64,000 bases of DNA from the NCBI GenBank assembly GCA_036307445.1, contig JAXJXP010000029.1, positions 4,837 through 68,836 on the forward strand, written 5' to 3'. Within the stretch, counting starts at the first letter, position 1. The number at the start of each line of letters is the position of its first letter. The translations under genes were made by a program, and so were the position numbers. Below, in pieces: positions 36,148 through 44,244 of the stretch. The notes under the pieces are model-generated. The model made no database searches, was not told the DNA's origin, and saw only the letters and a list, made by a program, of their open reading frames with translations. Source of the stretch: HGM11525 sp036307445. GTDB taxonomy: Bacteria; Bacillota; Clostridia; UBA1381.

Positions 36148-36204
36148 CGAACCCTGGACACCCTGATTAAGAGTCAGGTGCTCTACCAACTGAGCTAATC
36201 ACGC
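36129..36204 (-). tRNA. tRNA-Lys (anticodon CUU)
   Basis: A complete cloverleaf on the minus strand: acceptor GCGTGAT/ATCGCGT (two G-U-type pairs), D arm GCTC..GAGC, anticodon stem CCTGA/TCAGG around the loop CTCTTAA (anticodon CTT), T arm CAGGG-TTCGAGC-CCCTG, discriminator A and encoded CCA. Promoter and terminator are both visible. Confidence 0.96.
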
Positions 36205-36226
36205 ATATCTCACTGACAACTTCTAT

Positions 36227-36255
36227 ATAATACCACATTTATTATGTGTTGTCAA
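36227..36255 (-). promoter_or_regulatory. tRNA-Lys promoter
   Basis: Minus-strand TTGACA (36250-36255) and TATTAT (36227-36232) are 17 bases apart, ending 23 bases upstream of the tRNA. Confidence 0.8.
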
Positions 36256-36295
36256 CACTTTTTTATAACTTTTTTAAAAAAATTTCTTATTTTTT

Positions 36296-36328
36296 TGCGG
36301 TATGAGGATGTTTTTTCCTCATACCGCA
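36296..36328. other. strong hairpin after the SulP gene
   Basis: A 13-bp perfect stem (36296-36308 with 36316-36328), six bases beyond the SulP stop. On the SulP strand it is followed by A rather than T, so it is not a canonical intrinsic terminator in that direction; on the plus strand it is followed by TAATTTTT. It may protect the mRNA 3' end. Confidence 0.6.
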
Positions 36329-36334
36329 TAATTT

Positions 36335-37963
36335 TTAAATATTACTTGCTCTTTCAAGAGCCTCATCAATATTAGAGCAGAAGTTTTCTGCACCAATTGT
36401 TTCATACATACCCGACTTGACAAATGCTTTCATCGGCTGCTCATTTACGTGGGACATAATGAGTGTAATACCCTTTTTCTTACACGACTTAATAATTCTG
36501 TTAAAGCTATGAAGTCCTGTAGCGTCAATCGCAGGTACACTTCTCATTCTGACAATAACAGCGCCCTTTTTGGCATCATTTATAAGCTCTGCAATCTTGT
36601 CGGCAGCACCAAAGAAAAGCGGTCCTGTAATTTCGTAAACATATGTATTCTCAGGAATTTTCTTAAATCTGATATCCCTTGCTTCTTCCTCGCTTATCCA
36701 TCCGTGAACATCTGTTACATCAGCCATTCTCTTCATAAAGAGTACGGTAGCAAGCACAAATCCAACAATAATCGCAACAACCAAGTCAAAGACAACTGTC
36801 AATATGAAGGTTACAACAAGCACAAATATATCACTCTTAGGCATTGTCTTTACAATTGCTGCAAACTCACGCCACTCGCTCATATTATACGCAACAATAA
36901 ATAATATTGCCGCAATAACCGGCATCGGAATAATCGACGCATACGGCATCAGCGAAACAAGCACAACGAGCAATACAACAGCGTGCACCATACCCGCAAT
37001 CGGTGTTCTACCGCCGTTTTTAATATTAGCAGCAGTTCTTGCAATAGCACCTGTCGCAGGAATACCGCCGAAAAGTGCTGAACAAATATTACCTGCACCC
37101 TGTGCAACAAGCTCCATATTAGAGTTATGTCTGCTTCCTATCATACCATCAGCAACCACACAAGATAGAAGCGACTCTACTGCAGCAAGAACAGCAATTG
37201 TGAACGCATCGGGAAGAACCGCCGTTACAGTACCAAGCGAAATAGCAGGCATCGAAAATTTCGGCAACGCACTTGAAATCTGATATAAGTCTCCGATTGT
37301 GAGGACATTCAAATTACCGAGCTTTACAACAGCCGAACAGACAACTATAGCAATAATTGACGGTGGTACCTTCTTAAGAAACTTTGGCACTACAATCATA
37401 ATAGCAAGAGCCAAAAGTCCAATCAAGGCTGCCTGCCAGTTAAGTGTATCAATGGTGTTTACAACCTCAGCCGCCTTTTCCATAGTTTCTACAGGTGAGT
37501 GCGTAAAGGTAAGGCCTAAAAAGTCTTTTATCTGCCCTATCGCAATAGTAACTGCAATACCTGACGTAAAACCAACAGTAATAGTTCTCGGTATAAACTT
37601 TATAAGATTACCAAAGCCCAAAAATCCCATTACAATTAGTATTATACCTGCCAGCACGGTTGCAACAATTAATCCATCAAATCCGTTTGCTGCAATAATT
37701 CCGGCTACTATCGATGCAAAAGCTGCCGTAGGACCTGCAATCTGGACACGGCTACCGCCTAAAAATGATATAACAAAGCCCGCAACTATTGCTGTATATA
37801 ATCCCTGCTCAGGACCAACTCCCGATGCAAGTGCAAGTGCAATAGATAAAGGCAGAGCAATTATTGCGACAATTATACCAGATATAATATCCTTTATACA
37901 CTGTTCCTTTGAATATGTTTTCATACACGAAAACAGTTTGGGCTGTAATTTGTTTAATTTCAT
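36335..37963 (-). CDS. SulP family anion transporter with STAS domain
   Basis: A membrane protein of 542 residues with 10-14 helices (about 22-410) carrying the SulP signature region near LPLSIALALASGVGPEQGLY. A C-terminal cytoplasmic STAS domain (about 430-540) includes MRSVPAIDATGLHSF, where the STAS phosphorylatable Ser/Thr region lies. Substrates in the family include sulfate, bicarbonate and dicarboxylates; the sequence does not decide. The start at MKLNKLQPK (37963) has AGGGGGA nine bases upstream. The in-frame extension to 38098 lacks a ribosome binding site and runs through a terminator-like hairpin. Confidence 0.92.
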   Translation of the reverse strand: MKLNKLQPKLFSCMKTYSKEQCIKDIISGIIVAIIALPLSIALALASGVGPEQGLYTAIVAGFVISFLGGSRVQIAGPTAAFASIVAGIIAANGFDGLIVATVLAGIILIVMGFLGFGNLIKFIPRTITVGFTSGIAVTIAIGQIKDFLGLTFTHSPVETMEKAAEVVNTIDTLNWQAALIGLLALAIMIVVPKFLKKVPPSIIAIVVCSAVVKLGNLNVLTIGDLYQISSALPKFSMPAISLGTVTAVLPDAFTIAVLAAVESLLSCVVADGMIGSRHNSNMELVAQGAGNICSALFGGIPATGAIARTAANIKNGGRTPIAGMVHAVVLLVVLVSLMPYASIIPMPVIAAILFIVAYNMSEWREFAAIVKTMPKSDIFVLVVTFILTVVFDLVVAIIVGFVLATVLFMKRMADVTDVHGWISEEEARDIRFKKIPENTYVYEITGPLFFGAADKIAELINDAKKGAVIVRMRSVPAIDATGLHSFNRIIKSCKKKGITLIMSHVNEQPMKAFVKSGMYETIGAENFCSNIDEALERASNI

Positions 37964-38033
37964 TATGTATATCCCCCTTTTCCAAAAATCAATTTTACCA
38001 CCAAACATATGTAATGTCAAGGTTTGAAAGGTT

Positions 38034-38071
38034 AAAAAAACGTAGTGGTCGATGCCCACATCGACCGCTAC
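38034..38071 (-). terminator. hairpin terminator after the 41-aa gene (REP-like)
   Basis: GTAG-T-GGTCGATG / CATCGACC-G-CTAC (38042-38071) with the 4-base loop CCCA is followed by seven T on the minus strand. Its GC-rich symmetric form resembles dispersed REP-like palindromes. Confidence 0.75.
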
Positions 38072-38087
38072 AAACAATTTAGTATTT

Positions 38088-38213
38088 TTATTCTTCAATA
38101 TTTTCTTCGTTCACAAACTTTTCTTCCATTTGAAGCTGTACATTTCTCAACTCCTCAATCACGTCTGTTACCTTATTAAAAAGCTCAAGATACATTTCCT
38201 TGTAGTCTGCCAT
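38088..38213 (-). CDS. 41-residue acidic helical protein, function unknown
   Basis: The reading frame MADYKEMYLELFNKVTDVIE... encodes 41 residues that form one or two amphipathic helices ending in an acidic tail. AAAGGAG lies seven bases before the ATG at 38213, and a terminator follows, so it looks genuinely expressed. A longer in-frame extension upstream passes through the ribosome binding site and is discarded. It lies about 32 bases after the terminator of a structured RNA, with no room for its own promoter. I do not know its function. Confidence 0.72.
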   Translation of the reverse strand: MADYKEMYLELFNKVTDVIEELRNVQLQMEEKFVNEENIEE

Positions 38214-38246
38214 AATGTTTCTCCTTTCAAAAAAGCACACACAATT

Positions 38247-38466
38247 AAAAAAGCGTGGCACAAATCTGCACCACGCCAAAAAACGAGGCTCAGATTAAAT
38301 TCACCACAAATCTCATCCGAATACGACTGTTCCTTACATTCTAGTAACTAGCACATATTTTAGCCTACGTTTTTTACAAACACATTATGCTAATTACTAA
38401 AAAGCCACAAAAATAAGAACCTATTAAAAAATTAAGGAACATAAAAATCGTATAAGATTTGTGGTT
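38247..38466 (-). ncRNA. ssrS: rod-like structured RNA, 6S RNA candidate
   Basis: A consensus promoter places the 5' end at about 38466, exactly where a long-range helix begins: 38455-38465 pairs perfectly with 38303-38313 (11 bp), continued by 38448-38453 with 38321-38326 and 38433-38440 with 38329-38336. A bubble of about 32 unpaired bases follows on the 5' side (38401-38432). Then a second helix, 38389-38400 with 38341-38352, closes an apical loop. The unit ends at a GCGTGG/CCACGC terminator (38253-38276) with a T run. A closing rod, a central bubble and an apical stem are the architecture of 6S RNA, which binds RNA polymerase in stationary phase. Primary sequence alone does not prove it, so the symbol is tentative. 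Confidence 0.65.
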
Positions 38467-38472
38467 GTTTAC

Positions 38473-38501
38473 ATTATAACACAGGAAATATCTTAAATCA
38501 A
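38473..38501 (-). promoter_or_regulatory. promoter of the 6S-like RNA
   Basis: Minus-strand TTGATT (38496-38501) and TATAAT (38473-38478) are 17 bases apart, with an extended -10 TG. Confidence 0.78.
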
Positions 38502-38570
38502 CACAAAAATAGACACATTATAAAATTTTCATTAAATAATGTGTCATATTTTGTCGAAATATCATAGTGT

Positions 38571-38619
38571 GACGTTCACGAACGTCCCGCGATTAACGGA
38601 CCGTCCAGGAGTCCGGTCC
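38571..38619. repeat. GC-rich palindrome pair (REP-like)
   Basis: GACGTTC-AC-GAACGTC (38571-38586) and GGACCG...CGGTCC (38598-38619) lie between the GGGtGRT gene and the RNA promoter. They differ sharply in composition from the AT-rich flanks, suggesting a dispersed intergenic repeat. It may also act as transcript end for the minus-strand gene upstream. Confidence 0.5.
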
Positions 38620-38639
38620 CTACAATTATTAAATTGATA

Positions 38640-39641
38640 TTATTTATTAAGTGCTTCTTCAACTGCAACCGCAATAGCAACAGTCATACCAACCATCGGG
38701 TTGTTACCTGCGCCGATAAGTCCCATCATTTCAACGTGAGCGGGAACTGATGAAGAACCTGCAAACTGTGCGTCTGAGTGCATTCTTCCCATTGTATCTG
38801 TCATACCGTAAGAAGCCGGACCTGCAGCCATATTATCGGGGTGAAGTGTACGTCCTGTACCGCCGCCTGATGCAACTGAGAAGTACTTCTTACCCTGCTC
38901 GATACATTCCTTCTTGTATGTACCTGCAACAGGATGCTGGAAACGTGTCGGGTTTGTTGAGTTACCTGTGATAGAAACGTCAACGCCCTCAAGATGCATT
39001 ATTGCAACACCCTCACGAACATCGTCAGCACCGTAGCAACGAACCTTTGCTCTCTCACCATTTGAGTATGCTGTTTCCTTAACTACTGAAACCTTACCTG
39101 TTGAATAGTCAAACTGTGTCTGAACATAGGTAAAGCCGTTAATTCTTGAGATAATCTGAGCAGCATCCTTACCAAGACCGTTAAGAATAACTCTCAAATC
39201 TTCTTTTCTTGCTTTGTTAGCTGAACGTGCAAGACCGATAGCGCCCTCTGCAGCAGCAAATGACTCGTGACCTGCAAGGAATGCAAAGCACTTTGTTTCT
39301 TCTCTTAGAAGCATTGCGCCGAGGTTACCGTGGCCGATACCAACCTTTCTGTCGTCAGCAACCGAGCCGGGGATACAGAAGGACTGAAGTCCCAAACCAA
39401 TTTTCTCAGCAGCGTCAGCAGCCTTCTTGCAATTTTCCTTAATAGCAATAGCTGCACCTACAGTGTAAGCCCAGCAAGCATTCTCGAAACAAATCGGCTG
39501 AATGCTCTTTACGATACCATAAGCATCTACTCCTGCGTCATCGCAGATTTTCTTAGCCTCTTCAATGGAGGAAATGCCGTGTTTAGCAAGCTCCGCATTG
39601 ATTTGGTCTATTCTTCTTTCATAACTTTCAAACAGTGCCAT
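38640..39641 (-). CDS. GGGtGRT-motif protein
   Basis: The protein has 333 residues and contains the name-giving GGGTGRT motif near residue 265 (SVASGGGTGRTLHPDNMAAG). The family is cytoplasmic, of unknown biochemical role, and is almost always next to a NifU-like scaffold gene, as here. The sequence is Gly/Ala-rich with a conserved IGAGNNPMVGMTVA near the C-terminus. AAGGAGG precedes the ATG. It is 14 bases after the NifU-like gene, so the two are co-transcribed. A role in iron-sulfur assembly is inference from the pairing. Confidence 0.9.
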   Translation of the reverse strand: MALFESYERRIDQINAELAKHGISSIEEAKKICDDAGVDAYGIVKSIQPICFENACWAYTVGAAIAIKENCKKAADAAEKIGLGLQSFCIPGSVADDRKVGIGHGNLGAMLLREETKCFAFLAGHESFAAAEGAIGLARSANKARKEDLRVILNGLGKDAAQIISRINGFTYVQTQFDYSTGKVSVVKETAYSNGERAKVRCYGADDVREGVAIMHLEGVDVSITGNSTNPTRFQHPVAGTYKKECIEQGKKYFSVASGGGTGRTLHPDNMAAGPASYGMTDTMGRMHSDAQFAGSSSVPAHVEMMGLIGAGNNPMVGMTVAIAVAVEEALNK

Positions 39642-39655
39642 TATGCGTTACCTCC

Positions 39656-40348
39656 TTATTCATGTCTGGGGTCTAAGAGCTTTGCAGCATCGTCAACCCT
39701 ACCGTACTGACCGCTTGCCTTCTCGAGTGCCTCGTTTGCGTCCATACCCTTAGCAATCATTTCCATCATCTTGCCGAGGTGAACAAACTTGTAGCCGATA
39801 ATCTCGTCATTATCGTCAACAGCAATCTTTGTAATATAACCTTCAGCAAGCTCAAGGTAACGGGGACCCTTTTCAAGTGTTGCATATGTAGTACCAACCT
39901 GTGAACGAAGTCCTTTGCCAAGGTCTTCAAGTCCTGCACCGATGGGCAGACCGTCCTCTGAGAATGCAGTCTGTGTACGACCGTAAACAATCTGAAGGAA
40001 CAATTCTCTCATAGCTGTGTTGATAGCATCACATACAAGGTCTGTATTAAGTGCCTCTAAAAGTGTCTTTCCAATAAGAATTTCTGCAGCCATTGCAGCT
40101 GAGTGTGTCATACCTGAACATCCAACAGTCTCAACAAGAGCCTCCTGAATAACACCCTCTTTAACATTAAGTGTAAGCTTACATGTACCCTGCTGCGGTG
40201 CACACCAGCCTATACCGTGTGTAAGACCGGATATATCGCTGATAACCTTTGCTTGTGTCCATCTTCCCTCCTGAGGGATGGGAGCCGGACCGTGATATGC
40301 GCCCTTTTTAAGCGGACACATTGCTTCGACTTCGCTTGAATATTTCAT
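39656..40348 (-). CDS. NifU-like iron-sulfur scaffold protein
   Basis: The protein has 230 residues. The IscU/NifU_N-like region contains cysteines in GWCAPQQGTC (near 48-55) and VGCSGMTHSAA (near 76-86), the latter matching the scaffold signature. Such proteins hold nascent Fe-S clusters. It is longer than classic IscU and is linked to the GGGtGRT gene, a pairing seen in other anaerobes. AAAGGAG precedes the ATG. A likely promoter (minus-strand TTGATT 40436-40441, TATAAT 40414-40419) lies upstream. No cysteine desulfurase gene is adjacent. Confidence 0.85.
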   Translation of the reverse strand: MKYSSEVEAMCPLKKGAYHGPAPIPQEGRWTQAKVISDISGLTHGIGWCAPQQGTCKLTLNVKEGVIQEALVETVGCSGMTHSAAMAAEILIGKTLLEALNTDLVCDAINTAMRELFLQIVYGRTQTAFSEDGLPIGAGLEDLGKGLRSQVGTTYATLEKGPRYLELAEGYITKIAVDDNDEIIGYKFVHLGKMMEMIAKGMDANEALEKASGQYGRVDDAAKLLDPRHE

Positions 40349-40551
40349 TCAAATTCTCCTTTCGTTATATACATAGCAATCTTTAGACTTCTATGCAAAT
40401 TCCTACATTGTTAATTATACCACAAATTTTCCAATAATCAATACCTACGAAAAAAAATCGTAAATTACGACAATTTTTTTATAAATTTAGGCATATATTT
40501 TATTATATAATATTGTAAGAAAAATTTTATAAGATTTTTTTAAAAAAAGTA

Positions 40552-40609
40552 TTGACAACTCAATTATTTATGTTATAATAAAATCATAAATGATAATGAT
40601 TATCATTTA
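40552..40609 (+). promoter_or_regulatory. perR promoter with Fur/PerR-type operator
   Basis: TTGACA (40552-40557) and TATAAT (40574-40579) are 16 bases apart with an extended -10 TG. A 23-bp palindrome (40587-40609, 11-bp arms about a central G) covers the transcription start. Its core TGATAATGATTATCA is the exact 7-1-7 Fur box; the classic PerR box would have T-T-A ends instead of T-G-A. Confidence 0.9.
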
Positions 40610-40631
40610 CGAATGCAAGGGAGGTGATGTG

Positions 40632-41021
40632 ATGAATAATCACTCACGGCACTCCAGGCAAAGAGAGGCGATTCTCGCTCTTCTGCAGTCAACGAAGCTG
40701 CATCCGACGGCCGACTGGCTATTCTCAGAGCTAAAAAAAGATTTTCCCAACATAGGTCTGGCGACAATCTATAGGAATTTGAAGCTTTTTGAGGAACAGG
40801 GATTAGTTGTCAGAATAGATGTCGGCGACGGCTTCGACCACTATGACGCAGATACCAGCGACCATTACCATTTCTTCTGCGACTCTTGCAGAAAGGTTAT
40901 CGACCTTGATATGCCGCCGTTGCAATTTGACGAGGTAATCCCTGATGGGTTCTCTTCCGAGCATCATCAGTTGGTTTTCTTCGGCAAATGCAAAAATTGT
41001 AAACCAGAGCTATGCTCATAA
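40632..41021 (+). CDS. perR: PerR-type Fur family repressor
   Basis: The protein has 129 residues. The metal-sensing residues match PerR rather than Fur: His24, Asp72, His78, His80 and Asp91 correspond to PerR His37, Asp85, His91, His93 and Asp104, where Fur has Glu at the two acidic positions. A structural zinc site is formed by CDSC (83-86) and CKNC near the C-terminus. PerR senses peroxide by metal-catalysed oxidation of its histidines. The start at 40632 follows GGGAGGTG; a longer frame from 40590 would begin inside the operator. It leads an operon of peroxide and iron genes. Confidence 0.92.
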   Translation: MNNHSRHSRQREAILALLQSTKLHPTADWLFSELKKDFPNIGLATIYRNLKLFEEQGLVVRIDVGDGFDHYDADTSDHYHFFCDSCRKVIDLDMPPLQFDEVIPDGFSSEHHQLVFFGKCKNCKPELCS

Positions 41022-41050
41022 AAAAATATTTAATTTTGGAGGAAAAGATT

Positions 41051-41635
41051 ATGAAAAAGTTTGTATGTCCTGTTTGCGGTTATGTTCACGAGGGTGATTC
41101 TGCACCCGAGAAATGTCCACTTTGCGGTGTTCCCGGTGCTAAGTTCACTGTTATGGAAGAGGGCGCTGCTCTAGCTGCCCAGCACGAGTACGGAGTTTAC
41201 GGCAAGACTGTAAAGAACAACCCCGATATCAGCGATGAAGATAAGAAGTTTATATTTGACCAGCTTATGGCTAACTTCAATGGCGAGTGTGCAGAGGTAG
41301 GTATGTATCTCTGTATGGCAAGAATTGCTCACAGAGAGGGCTATCCGGAAATCGGTCTTTACTGGGAAAAGGCAGCCTACGAAGAAGCAGAACACGCAGC
41401 TAAGTTTGCAGAGCTTTTAGGTGAGGATTTAGAGCCGAATATGAAGGCTACAACAAAGGATAATCTCAGATGGAGAGTTGACTGCGAATATGGTGCTACA
41501 AAGGGTAAGTTTGACCTCGCTGTTTGCGCTAAGAAAAACGGCTTGGATGCAATCCACGATACAGTTCACGAAATGGCAAGAGACGAAGCTCGTCACGGCA
41601 AAGGCTTAGAGGGACTTTTGAAGAGATATTTCTAA
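41051..41635 (+). CDS. reverse rubrerythrin
   Basis: The protein has 194 residues. An N-terminal rubredoxin domain (CPVCGY at 5-10, CPLCG near 24-28) precedes a diiron ferritin-like domain (about 45-194) with EYEEAEH-type and ARDEARHG motifs. This domain order, reversed relative to classic rubrerythrin, is typical of clostridial peroxide/oxygen reductases that use NADH through rubredoxin. The start at MKKFVCPVCG (41051) has GGAGG eight bases upstream. It is 29 bases after perR and is expected to be PerR-controlled. Confidence 0.93.
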   Translation: MKKFVCPVCGYVHEGDSAPEKCPLCGVPGAKFTVMEEGAALAAQHEYGVYGKTVKNNPDISDEDKKFIFDQLMANFNGECAEVGMYLCMARIAHREGYPEIGLYWEKAAYEEAEHAAKFAELLGEDLEPNMKATTKDNLRWRVDCEYGATKGKFDLAVCAKKNGLDAIHDTVHEMARDEARHGKGLEGLLKRYF

Positions 41636-41645
41636 TTAAATATAT

Positions 41646-41673
41646 TTGAGGCGGTTTATCAAAACCGCCTCAA
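41646..41673 (+). other. hairpin between rubrerythrin and ferritin genes
   Basis: A 12-bp perfect stem TTGAGGCGGTTT/AAACCGCCTCAA with a 4-base loop. No T run follows on the plus strand, so partial termination or mRNA stabilisation is more likely than full termination. Confidence 0.6.
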
Positions 41674-41691
41674 TCTAAATGAGGTGATTTT

Positions 41692-42204
41692 ATGTTAGAT
41701 AAAAAGGTAGCAAAACTAATTAACGAACAAGTCAACAAAGAGCTATATTCTGCTTATTTATATCTTGATTTCTCGATTTTCTACGAGGCTCAAGGACTTG
41801 ATGGTTTCTCAAACTGGTATATGATTCAGGCTCAAGAAGAAAGAGACCATGCAATGCTGTTTCTCAAATATCTGCAGAATAACGGCGAAAGTGTAACTTT
41901 AGATACCGTTGCAAAGCCTGATAAAGAATTGAAAATCCTTATGGATCCATTAAAATTCGGTTTTGAACACGAGCAGTATGTAACCAGCCTTATAAACGAT
42001 ATTTACGCTGCAGCATATGACGTTAAGGATTTCAGAACAATGCAGTTTTTGGACTGGTTCGTAAAAGAGCAGCTTGAAGAGGAAAAGAACGCAGATGATA
42101 TGATTAAAAAGATGGAGCTTTTCGGCAACGATTCAAAAGGATTATATTCTCTCGACAGCGAATATGCCGCAAGAATGTATACTCCACCTTCATTAGTGTT
42201 ATAA
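41692..42204 (+). CDS. ftnA: ferritin
   Basis: A non-haem bacterial ferritin of 170 residues storing iron in 24-mers. The ferroxidase residues appear in NKELYSAYLYLD (Glu17), AQEERDHAMLF (Glu50, His53) and KEQLEEEKNADDM. It starts with GAGGTGAT upstream, 57 bases after rubrerythrin. Removing free iron complements peroxide detoxification by its neighbours. Confidence 0.95.
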   Translation: MLDKKVAKLINEQVNKELYSAYLYLDFSIFYEAQGLDGFSNWYMIQAQEERDHAMLFLKYLQNNGESVTLDTVAKPDKELKILMDPLKFGFEHEQYVTSLINDIYAAAYDVKDFRTMQFLDWFVKEQLEEEKNADDMIKKMELFGNDSKGLYSLDSEYAARMYTPPSLVL

Positions 42205-42228
42205 TTATATAAAAGGAGATGTTTATAT

Positions 42229-42384
42229 ATGAAAAAATATGTATGTCCGTGCGGATATGTTTATGACCCCGAAAAGGGCGAGCCGGAAAACGGTATCGCA
42301 GCAGGTACTGCTTGGGAAGACGTCCCTGAAGGTTATGTTTGTCCCGTATGCGGTCTTGGCAAAGATGCCTTTGAAGAGGAATAA
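42229..42384 (+). CDS. rubredoxin with a shortened first metal knuckle
   Basis: A 51-residue protein starting MKKYVCPCGYVYD. The second iron knuckle is the normal CPVCG near residue 41; the rubredoxin core GIAAGTAWEDVPEGYVCPVCG is intact. The first knuckle reads C-P-C-G, one residue shorter than the usual C-x-x-C-G. AAGGAG precedes the ATG at 42229. It would supply electrons to the reverse rubrerythrin two genes upstream. The short knuckle is either a real variant or a one-codon deletion. Confidence 0.9.
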   Translation: MKKYVCPCGYVYDPEKGEPENGIAAGTAWEDVPEGYVCPVCGLGKDAFEEE

Positions 42385-42389
42385 CGCAA

Positions 42390-42420
42390 AAGAACACTTC
42401 ACATCAAGTGAAGTGTTCTT
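42390..42420. terminator. bidirectional terminator
   Basis: A 13-bp perfect stem AAGAACACTTCAC/GTGAAGTGTTCTT with a 5-base loop, followed by ATTTTTAT on the plus strand; it separates the convergent rubredoxin and phosphohexomutase genes. Confidence 0.88.
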
Positions 42421-42424
42421 ATTT

Positions 42425-44125
42425 TTATAATCCAAGTTGTTTCTTTACATCTGCAAGAACATCATCAATCATCTTATCTGCGTATTCATAACTGTCAGCA
42501 GAAGTGCCAAGATAAATTTTGATTTTCGGCTCTGTACCTGACGGTCTTACAATGAAATATGTCTTTCCGTCAGATAAGCGATAGCTTAATACGTCTGATT
42601 TAGGAAGTCCTGTGTCATCGTTCTGGTAATCTGTAACAGAGGTTACATCCATACCAAAAGCAGAAGTAATCGGAGTTTTGCGGAGATTTGCAAGAAGCTC
42701 TGCCATCTTTTCCATTCCGTCCTTACCCGGCATCGTTATAGAAATTGTTCTTTCTACAAAATAGCCGTACTTCTTATATATATTCTGCAATGCTTCATAC
42801 GGAGACATACCCTTGGTTTTATAATATGCTGCCATTTCGGCAATAAGCATAGTTGCAACTACACCGTCTTTATCCCTTGTGTGTGTTCCGACAAGATAGC
42901 CGTAGCTTTCCTCAAAGCCGATAAGGTATGTGTGTGAGCCTGTTTCTTCAAAGGCTGTCATCTTTTCACCAATATACTTGAAGCCTGTCAAAACATTCAT
43001 TATTTCGGTGTTATAAGCCTTTGCAATAGCAGCGGCAAGCTCTGTTGTAACAATAGTCTTTATAACTACACCATTTGCAGGAAGTGTGCCGTTTTCCTCT
43101 TTTGCACGTAGAATATACTCGACAAGAAGTGCTCCAGTCTGGTTTCCGGTAAGCGTTCTGTATTCACCCTCAGCATCTCGAACAACTATTCCCACTCTGT
43201 CGCAATCGGGGTCGGTGCCGATAATCAAATCAACATCATTTTCCTTTGCAAGCTCAATCGCTCTTGTAAAGCCTTCTTTATTTTCAGGATTAGGCGATTT
43301 TACCGTCGGGAAGTTGCCGTCCTCTGTGTCCTGCTCTTCTACAACAATAACATTTTTAAATCCAATTCTCTTTAAAACCTCTTTAATCGGCCTTGAGCCT
43401 GTTCCGTGGAACGGAGTGTAAACAAGGCGCATTGTGTCAGCAACCTGATGAATAGCATCAGGTTTAATCTGCTGTTTCATTACGGTTGTGATAAACTTTT
43501 CATCAAGTGCATCGTCTGTATATGTAAGTAGTCCTGACTCAAATGCTTCATCAAGTGTTACTATCTTCACTCCGTCAAACACATCACAAGCGGATATTGC
43601 ATCAATAACAGTCTTAGCTGCCTCAGGCGGAAGCTGTCCGCCATCAGGACCGTAAACCTTATATCCGTTATATTCCTTAGGATTATGGCTTGCTGTTATC
43701 ATTACGCCCGCTGCGCAACCAAGCTCTCTTATACCAAAGGATACCTCGGGTACCGAATGTACTTTAGGGAACAAATATGTTCTTATTCCGTTGGCACAAA
43801 GCACTCTGGCAGTTTCTTCAGCAAATACTCTTGAAAAGTTTCTTGTGTCATAACCAATAAGTACGCCTGCTTTTTTAGCCTCTTCACCTTCGACATTGAC
43901 GTATTGAGCAACTCCCTGACTCGCCTGACGAACGTTATATATGTTTATTCTGTTAGTACCCATACCGAGTATACCGCGCATACCCGCAGTACCAAACTCA
44001 AGCTCACGGTAAAATCTTTCTTCAATCTCTTTTTCATCATCTGCAATTGCCATAAGCTCAGCTTTTTCCTCAGCGCTTAGCTCTTCCCTGTTTATCCATC
44101 TTTCATAATTTTCTTTATAACCCAT
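42425..44125 (-). CDS. phospho-sugar mutase (phosphoglucomutase/phosphomannomutase)
   Basis: An alpha-D-phosphohexomutase of 566 residues, the longer PgcA-like form. The active serine lies in the TASHNPKEYNGYK loop near residue 148, the metal-binding DPDCDRVG near 300, the sugar-binding GFEESYG near 404, and the phosphate-binding RPSGTEPKIK near 520. It interconverts glucose-1-phosphate and glucose-6-phosphate, and possibly mannose phosphates. AGGAGG precedes the ATG. It reads in the same direction as the pyruvate formate-lyase cluster but is separated from it by a terminator. Confidence 0.93.
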   Translation of the reverse strand: MGYKENYERWINREELSAEEKAELMAIADDEKEIEERFYRELEFGTAGMRGILGMGTNRINIYNVRQASQGVAQYVNVEGEEAKKAGVLIGYDTRNFSRVFAEETARVLCANGIRTYLFPKVHSVPEVSFGIRELGCAAGVMITASHNPKEYNGYKVYGPDGGQLPPEAAKTVIDAISACDVFDGVKIVTLDEAFESGLLTYTDDALDEKFITTVMKQQIKPDAIHQVADTMRLVYTPFHGTGSRPIKEVLKRIGFKNVIVVEEQDTEDGNFPTVKSPNPENKEGFTRAIELAKENDVDLIIGTDPDCDRVGIVVRDAEGEYRTLTGNQTGALLVEYILRAKEENGTLPANGVVIKTIVTTELAAAIAKAYNTEIMNVLTGFKYIGEKMTAFEETGSHTYLIGFEESYGYLVGTHTRDKDGVVATMLIAEMAAYYKTKGMSPYEALQNIYKKYGYFVERTISITMPGKDGMEKMAELLANLRKTPITSAFGMDVTSVTDYQNDDTGLPKSDVLSYRLSDGKTYFIVRPSGTEPKIKIYLGTSADSYEYADKMIDDVLADVKKQLGL

Positions 44126-44206
44126 TACTTTTTCCTCCTATTCATATATTTAAATATATTATACACCATTTTTTTCCATATTTCAATCGGTTTTTAAATT
44201 ATATAT

Positions 44207-44244
44207 AAAATAGACGGTACGGGAATGTCCGTACCGTCTATTTT
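44207..44244. terminator. terminator after the glycyl-radical subunit gene
   Basis: A 16-bp perfect stem (44207-44222 with 44229-44244) around a 6-base loop. Its outer base pairs touch the stop codon of the glycyl-radical gene. Confidence 0.88.

Noticed and set aside
36296..36328. Canonical intrinsic terminator for SulP
   Set aside because: On the SulP strand the hairpin is followed by A residues instead of T.
37299..38027. A long open frame of 242 codons opposite the SulP gene
   Set aside because: It is entirely antisense to a clear transporter, has low-complexity hydrophobic composition mirroring the other strand, and lacks a ribosome binding site.
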